64,000 nt of DNA from assembly GCF_008698145.1 (NCBI RefSeq), contig NZ_RZNZ01000012.1, forward strand, positions 43,416-107,415, written 5' to 3'. Shown here piece by piece: positions 51,541 to 61,400 of this stretch (positions within the stretch are counted from its first letter, which is position 1; each line of letters starts with the position of its first letter). The translations under genes and the position numbers were made by a program. This DNA is from Bifidobacterium vespertilionis. GTDB lineage: Bacteria > Actinomycetota > Actinomycetes > Actinomycetales > Bifidobacteriaceae. The notes beneath the pieces are model-generated. The model was not told where the DNA came from. It made no database searches and saw only the letters and a list, made by a program, of their open reading frames with translations.

Positions 51541-53502
51541 TCAGTCGGCGTTCGAGGCGTCGGCCTCGCCCGAGGTGGTCGTGCCCGAGGCGACCACATC
51601 CGAAGCTGCCTGATCCGTCCCGGCCGGCTTGTTCACCAGCGGGTTGACGCCCGGGCGGTACGTCACCGTGTCGTTCGAGGCGCCGGCGGACACCATCGGC
51701 CATACCATCGCGTCCTTGTAGACGCGGAAGTCGATGAGGACCGGACGGTCGTTGATCTCGTTGGCGCGCTGGATGGCGCTGATCGCCTCCTCCTTCGTGA
51801 ACGCGCGCATGCCCACGCAGCCATAGGCCTCGGCGAGCTTGACGAAGTCGGGCACGTCGACGAACTCCGTGGCGGGCGTGTCCTTGCGGGCCTCGCCGTC
51901 CATCAGGTTGGTCTGCGAGTAGTGGTGCTGGTAGAACAGCGTCTGCCACTGGCGGACCATGCCGTACACCGAGTTGTTGAGGATCGCGATCTTCACGGGC
52001 GCATGGTCCAGGAACGCTGCGGCCAGCTCCTCGCTGGTCATCTGGAAGGAGCCGTCGCCGTCGATGAGCCACACCGGCTTCTTGCCCTCGAACACGCGGT
52101 GGGAGCCCACCGAGGCGCCGATCGCCGCGGGTAGGCCGAAGCCCATCGTGCCAAGGCCGCCGGAGCTGATCCACGAGTTCGGATGCTCGAAGTCCACCAG
52201 CTGCGCGGCCCACATCTGGTGCTGGCCCACGCCGGACACCCAGATCGTGGACGGATCGGCGCTCTTGGACAGCTGCTCGACCACCCACTGCGGGGAAAGG
52301 GAGCCGTCCGTCGGCTGATCCTCAGGCTCATCGTAATGGATCGTGTACTTGGTGCGCAGACCGTCGAGCTGATCCCACCACGGCTTGAGGTTCGGCTTGC
52401 CCTGAATGGCCTGCGTGCGTTCGATCTCGGGGATGAGATCGGTGAGCACGGTGGACACGTCGCCCACGATCGGCACGTCCGGCACGCGGTTCTTGCCGAT
52501 CTCCGCCGGGTCGATGTCGATGTGGATCACGCGGGCCGTGGGCGCGAAGGCGTCCAGCTTGCCGGTCACGCGGTCGTCGAATCGTGCGCCGATCGCCACG
52601 AGGAGATCGGAACGCTGCACGGCGCCGGTGGCCGCGATCGTGCCGTGCATGCCCAGCATGCCCAGATTGTGCGGATCGGAATCTGGGACCACACCGCGCG
52701 CGGGCAGGGTGGTCACGATCGGCGCTCCGGTCACCTCGGCCAGCTTCGCCACGAGCTCGCCGGCGTTGGAACGGGCCGCGCCGCCGCCCACGTAGAGCAC
52801 CGGGCGGTAGGACTGGGCGAACAGCTTGGCGGCGTCGCGCAGCACGTGGCCGTGCGCCTTCAGGGTGGGGTTGTAGCCGGGCAGGATCATGCGCTGCGGC
52901 CACGAGTAGTACATTTCGCCCACCTGCGCGGTCTTGGTGAGATCCACCACCACCGGGCCGGGACGGCCGGTGCGGGCGATGTAGTGCGCCTCGGTGAGCA
53001 CGCGGGGGATGTCCTGCGCGCGCGTCACCAGGAAGGAATGCTTGGAGATGGGGTACGTGATGCCCACGATGTCCGCCTCCTGGAAGGCGTCCGTGCCGAT
53101 CGCGGGCACGCCCACCTGGCCGGTGATGACCACCATCGGCACCGAATCCATGTTGGCGTCGGCGATGGCGGTGACCACGTTGGTGGCACCCGGGCCGGAG
53201 GTCACCAGGCACACGCCCACGCGGCCGGTCGCCACGGCGTAGCCCTCGGCCGCATGACCGGCGGCCTGCTCGTGGCGCATGAGCACGAAGCGGAACTTGG
53301 TCTGGTCGTTGATCTCGTGGTAGACGGGCAGGATCGCGCCGCCGGGGATGCCGAAGACGTCCTGGACGCCCAGATCCTCAAGCGATCGGACCAGCGCCTT
53401 GGCGCCGGTCATCTTCTCGCCGTTGACGATCGTCTGCCTATCCGCGGCGGGTGTCGTCTTGGGCAATGCGCTGAATGCCTGCAAAGGGGTGGGTGTAGCC
53501 AT
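51541..53502 (-). CDS. ilvB: Acetolactate synthase, large (catalytic) subunit
   Basis: A 653-residue thiamine-diphosphate enzyme, the first common step of valine, leucine and isoleucine synthesis. The activating Glu is in [14 protein letters not shown]; the FAD/pyrimidine region includes [22 protein letters not shown], and the ThDP motif is [15 protein letters not shown]...[13 protein letters not shown]. About 30 residues precede the usual N-terminus and a Ser/Thr/Ala-rich tail of about 30 follows it. GGAGAAGAG precedes the ATG. No leader-peptide attenuator is obvious upstream, though a GC-rich hairpin lies at 53.65 kb. Confidence 0.95.
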   Translation of the reverse strand: MATPTPLQAFSALPKTTPAADRQTIVNGEKMTGAKALVRSLEDLGVQDVFGIPGGAILPVYHEINDQTKFRFVLMRHEQAAGHAAEGYAVATGRVGVCLVTSGPGATNVVTAIADANMDSVPMVVITGQVGVPAIGTDAFQEADIVGITYPISKHSFLVTRAQDIPRVLTEAHYIARTGRPGPVVVDLTKTAQVGEMYYSWPQRMILPGYNPTLKAHGHVLRDAAKLFAQSYRPVLYVGGGAARSNAGELVAKLAEVTGAPIVTTLPARGVVPDSDPHNLGMLGMHGTIAATGAVQRSDLLVAIGARFDDRVTGKLDAFAPTARVIHIDIDPAEIGKNRVPDVPIVGDVSTVLTDLIPEIERTQAIQGKPNLKPWWDQLDGLRTKYTIHYDEPEDQPTDGSLSPQWVVEQLSKSADPSTIWVSGVGQHQMWAAQLVDFEHPNSWISSGGLGTMGFGLPAAIGASVGSHRVFEGKKPVWLIDGDGSFQMTSEELAAAFLDHAPVKIAILNNSVYGMVRQWQTLFYQHHYSQTNLMDGEARKDTPATEFVDVPDFVKLAEAYGCVGMRAFTKEEAISAIQRANEINDRPVLIDFRVYKDAMVWPMVSAGASNDTVTYRPGVNPLVNKPAGTDQAASDVVASGTTTSGEADASNAD

Positions 53503-53651
53503 GATGTCTCTTCTCCATCAAGTCTGTGAATCATGCGGCGCCGACTGATCCCCCGCGAGGATGGGCGCGGGACGTTGCGACGCAACGGCGCCCAACCGCT
53601 TATGGCGCAGGGCGCGTTCGTATTGTTCCAGTGTAGGCGCTGGGCAGACAG

Positions 53652-53694
53652 CGGCCCGCCGCGCGTCTCCCACATTGAGACGGGCGGCGGGCCG
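53652..53694 (-). terminator. GC-rich hairpin between rnc and ilvB
   Basis: CGGCCCGCCGC...GTCTC pairs with GAGAC...GGCGGGCCG around CCACATT. It lies 53 bp after rnc and 150 bp before ilvB. It lacks a T-run, so it is either an rnc terminator of the kind used in high-GC bacteria or part of ilv control. Confidence 0.5.
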
Positions 53695-53746
53695 TGCGGG
53701 TGTCCGGGTCGTCCGGGCTTGTTCGCGTTATTCAGGCTTGTTCGCG

Positions 53747-54577
53747 CTATTCGGCGGGCTTGTCCGATTCGGCGGTGCCGGCCGGCTCGGCGGTCTGCGC
53801 GGCCCCGGCCGCCTTGTGCGATTTGCGCGCCTTGTCCCGATCATCCAGCGTGTGCCACGCCATCTCCGCGGCGGCGAGCTGCGCCTTGCGCTTGGACGTG
53901 CCCTTGCCCGTGCCGATCAGCTCGTCGCGCGCGCCCACCGTCACCTTCGCGGTGAACTCCAGCGCGTATTCCGGGCCGCTGACGCGCATGCGGTAGCGCG
54001 GCTCCTCAAGTCCCATCTGGTGCGCCTTGACGGTCAGCGAGGTCTTCCAGTCGAGCGCCGGGCCCTCGGTGGCCACCTCGACCAGCGTGTCGTCCACCAG
54101 CCGGTGCACCACCTTGCGGGCCTCGTCGATGCCGTTTTCGATGAAGGTCGCGCCGATCAGCGATTCCACGATGTCGCACAGGATCGAGCTCTTGTCCTGG
54201 CCGCCCTGCTCCAGCTCGCCATGGCCGAGCAGGATGTACGGGCCCACCTGCAGCTTCTCGCGCGCGATCGCGGACAGCGCCTCCTCGCTCACGGCTTTGG
54301 CGCGCATCTTGGCCAGCTGGCCTTCGGTCATGTCCGGATGCGTCTTGTACAGGGTTTCGGTGGCCACGAGCTCCAGCACGGCGTCGCCCAGGAATTCCAG
54401 GCGTTCGTAGTGCTTGACCCCCGGGTGCTCGTGCGCGAAGGAGCGGTGGGTGAGGGCCTGGATCAGCAGATCGGGGCTGATCGTGGTGCCCAGGCGCTTG
54501 AGCAGCGCGTCCTTGGAGTGTTCGCCGGCGCTCGACTCGGCGTGCTCGATGATGTGTTCCTTGTGTTCCTCAGTCAT
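53747..54577 (-). CDS. rnc: Ribonuclease III
   Basis: A 276-residue double-strand-specific endoribonuclease that processes rRNA precursors and long hairpins. The catalytic signature is ERLEFLGDAVLELV with the second acid cluster in DIVESLIGATFIENG. The C-terminal dsRNA-binding domain is DWKTSLTVKAHQMGLEEPRYRM...GTGKGTSKRKAQLAAAEMAW. A 30-residue Ala/Thr/Glu tail follows. AGGGATTGACAT precedes the ATG. The gene follows rpmF, with a terminator between them. Confidence 0.95.
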   Translation of the reverse strand: MTEEHKEHIIEHAESSAGEHSKDALLKRLGTTISPDLLIQALTHRSFAHEHPGVKHYERLEFLGDAVLELVATETLYKTHPDMTEGQLAKMRAKAVSEEALSAIAREKLQVGPYILLGHGELEQGGQDKSSILCDIVESLIGATFIENGIDEARKVVHRLVDDTLVEVATEGPALDWKTSLTVKAHQMGLEEPRYRMRVSGPEYALEFTAKVTVGARDELIGTGKGTSKRKAQLAAAEMAWHTLDDRDKARKSHKAAGAAQTAEPAGTAESDKPAE

Positions 54578-54676
54578 ATGTCAATCCCTATCGTCGTGCG
54601 CGGACTTTCCGGTGCCGCGAGCCCCCCGTACGCGGACTTCTCCGTGGGGCGATCGGCCCGGCCGGCGCAGGATAGC

Positions 54677-54712
54677 AAAAAGCCCCGCCACCCGTCGATG
54701 GCAGGGCTTTTC
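54677..54712 (-). terminator. Terminator of rpmF
   Basis: AAAAAGCCC-C-GCCA pairs with TGGCAGGGCTTTT around CCCGTCGA. The minus strand ends in GGGGCTTTTTGC, a standard terminator, 17 bp after the rpmF stop codon. Confidence 0.85.
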
Positions 54713-54729
54713 ATGATGCTGTCAAGCCG

Positions 54730-54924
54730 TCACTTGGTGTGGGCGGACCTGATGGCCTCGCGGTAGACGCGGCCGCGGTAGGAACCGCAGTTCGGGCACG
54801 CCACGTGGGCCAGTGCGGGAGCGCCGCAGTTCGGGCAGTTGATGGTCTGGACGGCGGAAGCCTTCCAAGCCGACCGGCGCGTATGCGTGTTGGCGCGCGA
54901 AGTCTTGTACTTAGGCAGAGCCAT
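54730..54924 (-). CDS. rpmF: 50S ribosomal protein L32
   Basis: A 64-residue ribosomal protein. [22 protein letters not shown] is the standard N-terminus (usually MAVPKRK.S), and the zinc ribbon has its four cysteines in [20 protein letters not shown], so this is the Zn-binding form. AAAAGAGG precedes the ATG. It follows the DUF177 gene by 110 bp, the conserved order. Confidence 0.97.
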   Translation of the reverse strand: MALPKYKTSRANTHTRRSAWKASAVQTINCPNCGAPALAHVACPNCGSYRGRVYREAIRSAHTK

Positions 54925-55034
54925 GTTATTTCCTCTTTTGTCGTTCGAACGATATTGAGCTTAAGCGTTCAGAAGTGTAGCGCAAGCTGTGAACATTGTC
55001 CAATCCGATCGGCGCTTCGTCCGCGTTTCGTTCG

Positions 55035-55628
55035 TCACTTGCCCTGTTCGGCTTCCAGCCTGGCCTTGAGATCGGCTAGTTCGGCGAAGCGGATGTCCGG
55101 CATGTCGTGGTGATGATCGGGATCCTCGTTGAGGTCCGCGCCGCACTGCGAGCACAGGCCCAAGCAGTCGGGCCTGCACAGCGGCTGCAGGGGCAGGGCC
55201 TCCACCAGCGTGTCGCGCAGCAGGGCCTCGATGTCCGCGAAGGAACCGTCCGCACTCAGCGGGTAGGTGTCCTCGGACTCGTCCTCGCCGGCGATGATCT
55301 CCACCTCGCCCTTGCGGTTGTCCCTGCGCGTGTCCTCAAGCGGGAAGAACGCGGTCACATCGGCCGTCCACGGGTGCTCGATCGGCTTGAGGCAGCGCGT
55401 GCACTCGGCGTGCGCCGGGGCGCTCACGCGGCCGGTGAAGATGATGCCGTCGACGATCGAATCGAAGCTGCCCGTCACGGTCACATCGGCGCCCTCATCG
55501 ACGCCCACCACATCGTCGCCGATGCCGCTGGGCGCGGGGAACACGGCGTCGATCTCCTTGCTTTCGCCGGGACGGCCGGCGATCTGCGCGACCGATACGG
55601 CCCACGGGGAATCTTCAGTGCGGCTCAT
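55035..55628 (-). CDS. DUF177 (YceD-like) protein
   Basis: A 197-residue conserved protein that in many bacteria sits just before rpmF and is linked to 23S rRNA accumulation and ribosome assembly. Motifs: CTRCLKPIEHPWTADVTAFFPLED in the middle, and the cysteine-rich RPDCLGLCSQCGADLNEDPDHHHD near the C-terminus, which resembles a metal site. Its ATG overlaps the stop codon of the coiled-coil protein gene by ATGA, so both are in one operon. Confidence 0.9.
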   Translation of the reverse strand: MSRTEDSPWAVSVAQIAGRPGESKEIDAVFPAPSGIGDDVVGVDEGADVTVTGSFDSIVDGIIFTGRVSAPAHAECTRCLKPIEHPWTADVTAFFPLEDTRRDNRKGEVEIIAGEDESEDTYPLSADGSFADIEALLRDTLVEALPLQPLCRPDCLGLCSQCGADLNEDPDHHHDMPDIRFAELADLKARLEAEQGK

Positions 55629-56836
55629 CGTTGCTCCTCCTGCTCAGACGGCTGGGTGTTGTTCTGCTGTTGCGCGGCCGCGTACTCCTGCGCCGCGCGC
55701 TGCTGGCGAGTGTACAGCACGTTGAGGCCGGCGTGCACGTCCTGTTTGAGCTTGTCAAGCTGCTGGTCGAGCGACTCCATGACCTCGGTGCAGTACTTGT
55801 CCGCGCCCTGGGTGAGGCGGTCGGCCTTGGCCTGGGCGGTGTCCACGATCGTGCGCGCCTTGGTCTGGGCCAGGGCCACCACGTTCTCCTGCCCGGCCAG
55901 GAACTGTGCCTGCTCGTTGGCCTCCTTGATCATGTCCGCCGCGCGCGACTGGGCCGAGGCGACGATCGCGCTGGCCTGGGTCTGCGCGCCCGCCAGCCGG
56001 CGTTCGGCCTCGCGCATCAGGGCGCTGGCGCGTTCGAGCTGCACGGGCAGCTTTTTCTTGAGATCCTCGATCTGCCCGGAGAGCTGGTCGCGGTCCACCT
56101 TCACCAGATTCGGGGTGAACAGGCCGGGCTTGCCCTCGTTGAGCGTGGCCTCGATCGCGTCGAGGATGTCGTACACGGTGGTGAATTCGTTGCGCGACTG
56201 GTCGGCCGCGGAGTCGAGATCGTCGCCGGACCTGACGCGCAGATCGGGCATCTCCGGCATCACGGCGTGGCGCGGGCGGCGCTCGGAGGCGTCCTGCGCG
56301 GGGGCTGGGCGCGCGTTCCCATCGTCCTGTGCGGCGCGATCGTCTGCGGCCCAATCTTTCTGCGCCGTGCGATCATTCTGCGCCGCCGGCTCCTGATCCT
56401 GCGGTACCCGATCGTCGCTCGGCGCCTCGCCGGGCAGCGTCTGCGCCGGGAACGCGGCCGGCACGGCGAACGACGGCGGAGCGCCGGCCGGCTGCGGATC
56501 CTCCACATGCTCGGCGGCCTTGCGCGGGGCCGATTGCGGCATCATCACGAATGTGTCCGTGGATACGGAGGCGATGGCCGCCTCGCCGGTGTCGTCGTCG
56601 GCATCGTCGTCCTGAACCGACTGGCTGGGCTGCGCCGGCTGGTTGCGCTGCGACGGCTGCGCCTCCTGTACGGACCGCGTCCCCTGCTCGGGCTGACCGG
56701 CGCGGAACGCGGAATCGGCGTCCACCACCGAGGCCGATCGCACCTCAACGGTGTGGGCCTCGCCGGTGTCGTCATCCTGCAGCCGGTCGATGCCGTCCAC
56801 GGAGAACTGCATCGTTCGCTTTTCGTCGTCGGCCAT
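55625..56836 (-). CDS. Coiled-coil protein with DivIVA/SepIVA-like C-terminal half
   Basis: 403 residues. The first 195 are acidic and Gln/Ala/Pro/Asp-rich and look disordered. From about 215 (TVYDILDAIEATLNEGKPGLFTPNLVKVDRDQLSGQIEDLKKKLPVQL) a long helical coiled coil with regular Ala/Gln/Lys heptads runs nearly to the end. The arrangement between coaD and DUF177-rpmF is typical of Actinobacteria, where the matching protein resembles the division protein SepIVA/DivIVA-like family. No membrane span is seen. It overlaps both neighbours (TGATG with coaD, ATGA with DUF177). The cellular role here is inferred. Confidence 0.75.
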   Translation of the reverse strand: MADDEKRTMQFSVDGIDRLQDDDTGEAHTVEVRSASVVDADSAFRAGQPEQGTRSVQEAQPSQRNQPAQPSQSVQDDDADDDTGEAAIASVSTDTFVMMPQSAPRKAAEHVEDPQPAGAPPSFAVPAAFPAQTLPGEAPSDDRVPQDQEPAAQNDRTAQKDWAADDRAAQDDGNARPAPAQDASERRPRHAVMPEMPDLRVRSGDDLDSAADQSRNEFTTVYDILDAIEATLNEGKPGLFTPNLVKVDRDQLSGQIEDLKKKLPVQLERASALMREAERRLAGAQTQASAIVASAQSRAADMIKEANEQAQFLAGQENVVALAQTKARTIVDTAQAKADRLTQGADKYCTEVMESLDQQLDKLKQDVHAGLNVLYTRQQRAAQEYAAAQQQNNTQPSEQEEQR

Positions 56837-57345
56837 CAGCGGGCCTCCCTCCTGCGCTCGGCCTCATGCTTCACGGCCTCGGCCAGCATCGGCACGATGC
56901 AGCTGGGTACCATGCCGGTCACATCGCCGCCGTGACGGGCCACGTCCTTGACGATGGAGCTGGAGATGTGCTCAAGCACCGGGTCCGCGGGAAGGAACAG
57001 CGTCTCGATGCCGGCGAGCTTGCGGTTGACCAGGGCCATGCCGAGCTCGGCCTCATAGTCGCCGTTCTGGCGCAGGCCCTTGACGATCACCTCGGCGCCC
57101 ACCTGCTTGCAGTATTCTGTGATCAGGCCGCTGGTGGAGGCCACCTTCACATTGGGGAAGCCGTCCTTGTCCAGCGCGCGCCGGATCACGCTGGTGCGGG
57201 TCTCCACGGAGAACATCGGCGTCTTCGCGGCGTTCACGGCCACCACCACGTGGACTTCGTCAAAGAACTGCGTGCATCGTTCGATGACGTCCAAATGTCC
57301 TGCGGTGACGGGGTCGAACGAGCCTGGGCATACTGCGATTGTCAT
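56836..57345 (-). CDS. coaD: Phosphopantetheine adenylyltransferase
   Basis: A 169-residue enzyme of coenzyme A synthesis that transfers AMP from ATP to 4'-phosphopantetheine. The nucleotidyltransferase motif T-x-G-H is in [19 protein letters not shown], the substrate loop is [16 protein letters not shown], and the second signature is [17 protein letters not shown]. Length is normal. It is the first gene of the coaD/coiled-coil/DUF177/rpmF operon and shares one base with the next gene. Confidence 0.96.
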   Translation of the reverse strand: MTIAVCPGSFDPVTAGHLDVIERCTQFFDEVHVVVAVNAAKTPMFSVETRTSVIRRALDKDGFPNVKVASTSGLITEYCKQVGAEVIVKGLRQNGDYEAELGMALVNRKLAGIETLFLPADPVLEHISSSIVKDVARHGGDVTGMVPSCIVPMLAEAVKHEAERRREAR

Positions 57346-57466
57346 ACGCCCAAGATTACCGCGTGGCGGGGAACTGGGCGGAATCGCGGGGAAACGGACG
57401 GCAATCTATGATGGAGGCGGGGCATTGTACGATCGAATGCCAATGAATGTGAAATGAGGAGTGATC

Positions 57467-57781
57467 ATGGAAATCACGCGAGAGTTTGCCGTCGGCGTTG
57501 ACGAGCTGTCCGATCCGGTCAGCCCGCTGTCCTCCCCGGACCAGGGCACCGGAACCGCGGTGCTCGAGCGCCCCGAAACGAAGGAGGAGACCCGCAAGGA
57601 CGATGGCGGTGACGCCGATCGATTCGCCCACTACGTCTCCAAGGAGCGCATCGCCGAATCGCGCATGACCGGTCGCCCGGTGGTGGCCCTGTGCGGCAAG
57701 GTGTGGGTGCCGAAGCACGATCCGTCCCAGTACCCGGTGTGCCCCGACTGCAAGCGCATCTATGAGGAGATGCTGCACTGA
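57467..57781 (+). CDS. DUF3039 protein
   Basis: A 104-residue actinobacterial protein. After an acidic, variable N-terminus (about 45 residues) comes the conserved part: DADRFAHYVSKERIAESRMTGRPVVALCGKVWVPKHDPSQYPVCPDCKRIYEEM. Three cysteines (C-G-K and C-P-x-C) suggest a small zinc site. The ATG at 57467 is chosen because GAGGAGTGATC lies at good spacing. It is divergent from coaD. The family function is unknown. Confidence 0.88.
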   Translation: MEITREFAVGVDELSDPVSPLSSPDQGTGTAVLERPETKEETRKDDGGDADRFAHYVSKERIAESRMTGRPVVALCGKVWVPKHDPSQYPVCPDCKRIYEEMLH

Positions 57782-57930
57782 TCGCCTGAACGCCGTCGCC
57801 CCGCCGGTCGTCCGTCGGCGCGCAGGGCATGCATATGGATGGGGGCGGTCCGGGTCGATGATGTGCCCGGGCCGCCCCCTCCCCAAATGCGATTGTCTTG
57901 GTCAGGCGTCTTGGCCTACCAAGTGGGATA

Positions 57931-58359
57931 TCAGGCCAGCGCCGCCTTGTACTTGGCGATCATCTCGTCGTACGCCTCATCGGTGAGGTATTCGCGATCG
58001 GGATTCATGGCGAAGGTGGTGCCCCACTCGAACTCGTCCTCGTGGTACTTCGGCACCAGATGGAAGTGCAGGTGGTGGGCGGTGTCGCCGTACGCGCCGT
58101 AGTTGATCTTGTCCGGGTGGAAGATGGCGTGCGTCGCCTCGGCCACGCGGTTCACGTCCTCCAGGAACGCCTCGCGATCCTCTTTGGACAGGTCCACGAT
58201 CTCATCCACGTGGAACTTCGATGCCACGATCACGCGGCCCGGGTGGCTCTGCTCCTTGAACAGCACCAGCTTGGAGGCCGGCAGGTCCATGATCTTGATG
58301 CCGAACGCGGCCAGCGCCTCGCCTTCGTCGCAGTATCCGCAGGGCTGTGCTTCACTCAT
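57931..58359 (-). CDS. HIT-family protein
   Basis: A 142-residue histidine-triad nucleotide hydrolase or transferase. The triad is in DTAHHLHFHLVPKYHEDEFEWG, the HIT motif with the extra downstream residues typical of the Fhit/GalT-like bacterial proteins. The N-terminus MSEAQPCGYCDEGEALAAFG with C-x-x-C suggests a zinc site, as in related proteins. AAGGAG precedes the ATG. Substrates of this branch are small adenosine phosphates; the exact one is unknown. Confidence 0.88.
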   Translation of the reverse strand: MSEAQPCGYCDEGEALAAFGIKIMDLPASKLVLFKEQSHPGRVIVASKFHVDEIVDLSKEDREAFLEDVNRVAEATHAIFHPDKINYGAYGDTAHHLHFHLVPKYHEDEFEWGTTFAMNPDREYLTDEAYDEMIAKYKAALA

Positions 58360-58485
58360 GTCGTTCTCCTTTGATGGGTTGAGCGAATTGCACCTCCCAC
58401 TGTACCGGCCGGTGCCGCCGCCCGCCCCGTGTTGCCGGCGTGTGCACAGCCTCCGTTGGCAACACGTCCCTTTCCGACGTCATCC

Positions 58486-58936
58486 GATCCGCTTACTTTG
58501 TGTGCTTTGTTCGCAGAATGAGCAAATCCGCTGTGTGGCGCCGGAAATTCGTTTGCTAGGCATCGGATCTGCTCATTCTGCGTTCCGCTCCAGTCAAAGT
58601 GAGCGGATTGGATGTTTAGGAGCTCCCGCAACGTGTCCACCGCATCGGATCTGCTCATTCTGTGCCCTGTGCCATCCAAAGTGAGCGGATCCGATGCCTG
58701 GGAGTCCTCGGAACACATCTACCGCATCCGATTTGCTCACTTTGTGCGCTTTGTTCGCCAGAATGAGCAAATCCGCTGTGTGGCGCCGGAAATTCGTCTG
58801 CTAGGCATCGGATCTGCTCATTCTGCGTTCCGCTCCAGTCAAAGTGAGCGGATCCGATGCCTGGGAGCCCTCGGAACACATCTACCGCATCGGATCTGCT
58901 CATTTTGGTCAAAATGCGGCCCAGAATGAGCAGATC
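58486..58936. repeat. Phased dyad array D, six units
   Basis: Units start at 58486, 58566, 58648, 58730, 58811 and 58893 (steps 80, 82, 82, 81 and 82). Five centres are 14 nt; the first is 13 nt, being a one-base deletion of the fourth (TGTGCTTTGTTCG against TGCGCTTTGTTCGC). Units 1-2 and 4-5 are a direct duplication of about 140 bp, and unit 2's right flank then differs (GATTGGATG against GATCCGATG). No gene is visible in the 802-bp gap. Confidence 0.9.
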
Positions 58937-58964
58937 GGATGCCTGAGCGGAGGTGGGACGCCGA

Positions 58965-59150
58965 AGTCGAAGGATTCTGGGCATTGTGCGCAAGGCCAAG
59001 GATCCTTCGACTCCGCTGCGCTTCCCTCAGGATGACGGAAACCGAGGCCTACAGGACCGTAGTCTCCGTAGGGCGTGCCGTGTGCGGATAGCCCTGTGGG
59101 CTGTCCGCAGGCGAGGGGAGCCGCCGCTAAGGCGGCGACGGATTCCTGCG
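58965..59150. repeat. MITE-like element and composite hairpin block
   Basis: A right-arm-rich unit (GAAGTCGAAGGATTC...CAAGGATCCTTCGACTCCG...CTCAGGATGACGG) is followed by GGATAGCCCTGTGGGCTGTCC and GAGCCGCCGCTAAGGCGGCGAC, the composite also seen at 33.5 and 63.1 kb. GACCGTAGTCTCCGTAGG occurs twice, at the left edge and at the pncB stop codon. Confidence 0.75.
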
Positions 59151-59161
59151 GGACGGAGGTC

Positions 59162-60493
59162 CTACAGGACCGTAGTCTCCGTAGGAATCACCGGCTCGCC
59201 CTTCATCAGCGACTGCGCGGTGATCGGCAGCTCGGCCAGCGCCTTGGCACGGTATTCATGCGCGGCCATGATCGCATCGTGGCCCTGATACTGCGGGTCG
59301 ATCGTGCCATGGTCCACATAGTCCACGAGCAGGTTCTTCCACTCCGGATTCGGCTGATAGGCGGCCAGGGCCTTTTCGGAGCCGGAGATGATGTGCTCGC
59401 AATCGGCCAGATTGTATTCGTACGATCGGAAGGCGAGCTTGCGGCCCGGAACCGTGGCCTTGTTCTTGCTCTTCTTGGCCACCGGGGTCATCACCCCGTC
59501 CGCGCCCTCGCGCTCGGTCAGCTTGTACACCATCGCGCAGGTGGGGGCGCCCGATCCGGTCACCAGCATCGTGCCCACGCCGTAGGAGTCCACCGGGGCG
59601 GTCTGCAGGGCGGCCAGCGCGTACTCGTCCAGATCGTTCGTCACGGTGATCTTGGTGTTCGTGGCACCCAGGGCGTCAAGCTGGTTGCGCACGCGCTGGG
59701 CCAGGGATGCGAGGTCTCCGGAGTCGATGCGCACGCCGCCGAGCTGCGGGCCGGCCACCTCCACGGCGGTCTTCACGGCCTCCTCGATGTTGTAGGTGTC
59801 CACGAGCAGCGTGGTGTTCTCGCCCAGTGCGGCGATCTGCGACCGGAAGGCCTGACGCTCGTCGTCGTGCACCAGCGTGAAGCAGTGCGCGGCGGTGCCG
59901 ATCGCCTTGAGCCCGTAGATCTGCGCGGCCAGCAGGTTCGCGGTGCCCTTGAATCCGCCCACCACGGCGGCTCGCGCGGCGGCCACGGCGGCCCACTCGT
60001 TGGTGCGGCGGCCGCCCATGTCCATGCACGGGCGGTCCTTTGCGGCGGAGACCATGCGGCTCGCGGCGGAGGCGACGGCCGAATCGTAGTTCAGCACGGA
60101 CAGGATCAGCGTCTCCAGCAGCGTGCACTCGCCGAACGTGCCCTCGACCTGCAGGATGGGGGAGTTCGGGAAGAACATCTCGCCCTCGCGGTAGCCCTTG
60201 ATCGTGCCGGAGAAGCGGAAGTTCTCGAGCCACTTGATCGTCTCCGGGCTCACCACCTTGCGATCGGACAGGAACTTCAAATCGCCCTCGGACAGATGGA
60301 AGTGCTCAAGCGCATCCAGGATGCGTCCGGTGCCGGCCACCACGCCGTAGCGGCGGCCCTCCGGCAGATGGCGGGTGAACACCTCGAACACGCACTTGCG
60401 GTCCGCGGTCCCGTCCTTCAGACATGCGTCGAGCATGGTGTATTCGTACATGTCGGTCATCAGCGCCGGCGAATAATCGGTGTATGCGCCCAT
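59162..60493 (-). CDS. pncB: Nicotinate phosphoribosyltransferase
   Basis: A 443-residue enzyme of the NAD salvage pathway joining nicotinate and PRPP. Family features: YSPALMTDMYEYTMLDACLKDGTADRKCVFEVFTRHLPEGRRYGVVAGTGR at the N-terminus, YDSAVASAASRMVSAAKDRPCMDMGGRRTNEWAAVAAARAAVVGGFKGTANLLA (including the phosphohistidine region), VDTYNIEEAVKTAV and GGVRIDSGDLASLA, and LDEYALAALQTAPVDSYGVGTML. The start is the ATG behind AAGGAGAG; an open extension upstream is ignored. A 150-bp gap with weak promoter-like words separates it from a divergent membrane-protein gene. Confidence 0.94.
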   Translation of the reverse strand: MGAYTDYSPALMTDMYEYTMLDACLKDGTADRKCVFEVFTRHLPEGRRYGVVAGTGRILDALEHFHLSEGDLKFLSDRKVVSPETIKWLENFRFSGTIKGYREGEMFFPNSPILQVEGTFGECTLLETLILSVLNYDSAVASAASRMVSAAKDRPCMDMGGRRTNEWAAVAAARAAVVGGFKGTANLLAAQIYGLKAIGTAAHCFTLVHDDERQAFRSQIAALGENTTLLVDTYNIEEAVKTAVEVAGPQLGGVRIDSGDLASLAQRVRNQLDALGATNTKITVTNDLDEYALAALQTAPVDSYGVGTMLVTGSGAPTCAMVYKLTEREGADGVMTPVAKKSKNKATVPGRKLAFRSYEYNLADCEHIISGSEKALAAYQPNPEWKNLLVDYVDHGTIDPQYQGHDAIMAAHEYRAKALAELPITAQSLMKGEPVIPTETTVL

Positions 60494-60644
60494 GGAAACT
60501 CTCCTTCTTGGCATTTGCTCAAAAGCCTACTCGCTTATGGTCGGATTGACTTATAGTCACCCGGCGTGTTCCGCGCCTCTTCCTGGCCTCTTCCGGCCGC
60601 TTTCCGCTCTGGCAGCGCGACATCCCACGCGGTAGGGTGGAACC

Positions 60645-61277
60645 ATGAGACTCATTGCGGGTATCTTCCGTCTGGCCGCCGCGGCCGTGTCGATCGCGGG
60701 CACCTACAACACGTGGTCCGGCGCCAAGGCATGGGACTGGGTGTACTTCACGAACCAATCGAACATCGCCTTCGCCTTCGTGATGCTCTGGGCGGGCGCG
60801 GCCACGCTCGTCAAGGGCGAGCAGCCGCCGGCCTGGCTCAAAGGCTGCGTCACGCTGTACATGATCGTCACCGGACTTGTGGCCTGGCTCGTGCTGCCCC
60901 CGGCGGTGATGGGTCCGGACACGCTGTACATCCTTGGCCTGCCCACCGCAACGCTGGTGCACATCATCGCGCCCATCGCCGCCGCGGCCGACTTCCTGCT
61001 GTTCGACGCCCATCGCCGGTTCCGCTGGCCCTACACGCTCACCTGGCTGCTGTACTTCCCGGTCTATCTGGCGTTCGTGCTCATCCGCGCGGCCTTCTTC
61101 CCGGACCAGCCGCTGCCCAGCGGGGCGATGTACCCGTATCCGTTCGTGGATGTGGCCGCGATCGGCTGGCAGCAGCTCGGCGTGAACTGCGTGACCTATC
61201 TGGCCGCGTTCTTCGGATTGGGACTGGTCCTGTTCCTGATCGACAAGATCCTGCCCGACCGGCCTCTGCTCGGGTGA
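60645..61277 (+). CDS. Pr6Pr-family membrane protein
   Basis: A 210-residue protein with about six membrane spans. YNTWSGAKAWDWVYFTNQSNIAFAFVMLW near the start, HIIAPIAAAADFLLFDAHRRFRW in the middle and YPYPFVDVAAIGWQQLGVNCVTYLAAFFGLG near the end are the conserved parts of the Pr6Pr/FAR-17a-like family. Human relatives hydrolyse fatty-acid esters of hydroxy fatty acids using a Thr and His; a Thr (FTNQSN) and the His (HIIAP) are present here at suitable places. The bacterial function is unknown. It is divergent from pncB and lies 124 bp before rph. Confidence 0.82.
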   Translation: MRLIAGIFRLAAAAVSIAGTYNTWSGAKAWDWVYFTNQSNIAFAFVMLWAGAATLVKGEQPPAWLKGCVTLYMIVTGLVAWLVLPPAVMGPDTLYILGLPTATLVHIIAPIAAAADFLLFDAHRRFRWPYTLTWLLYFPVYLAFVLIRAAFFPDQPLPSGAMYPYPFVDVAAIGWQQLGVNCVTYLAAFFGLGLVLFLIDKILPDRPLLG

Positions 61278-61400
61278 TCGCGCCGATCGCCCCGATCGTC
61301 GCCGCCGAGTCCCCGGGCGCGTCCGGTTCGCGCGTCTGATGCGCATGCGCCGAGTGTGCCCCGCGGGTGCTAGGGTCAACGAGGATCAAGGAGTTTGCAT

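Noticed and set aside
53503..53746. T-box or leader-peptide attenuator for ilvB
   Set aside because: No T-box sequence and no short frame rich in Leu, Ile and Val codons was found. The single GC-rich hairpin at 53.65 kb can be explained as a terminator of rnc.
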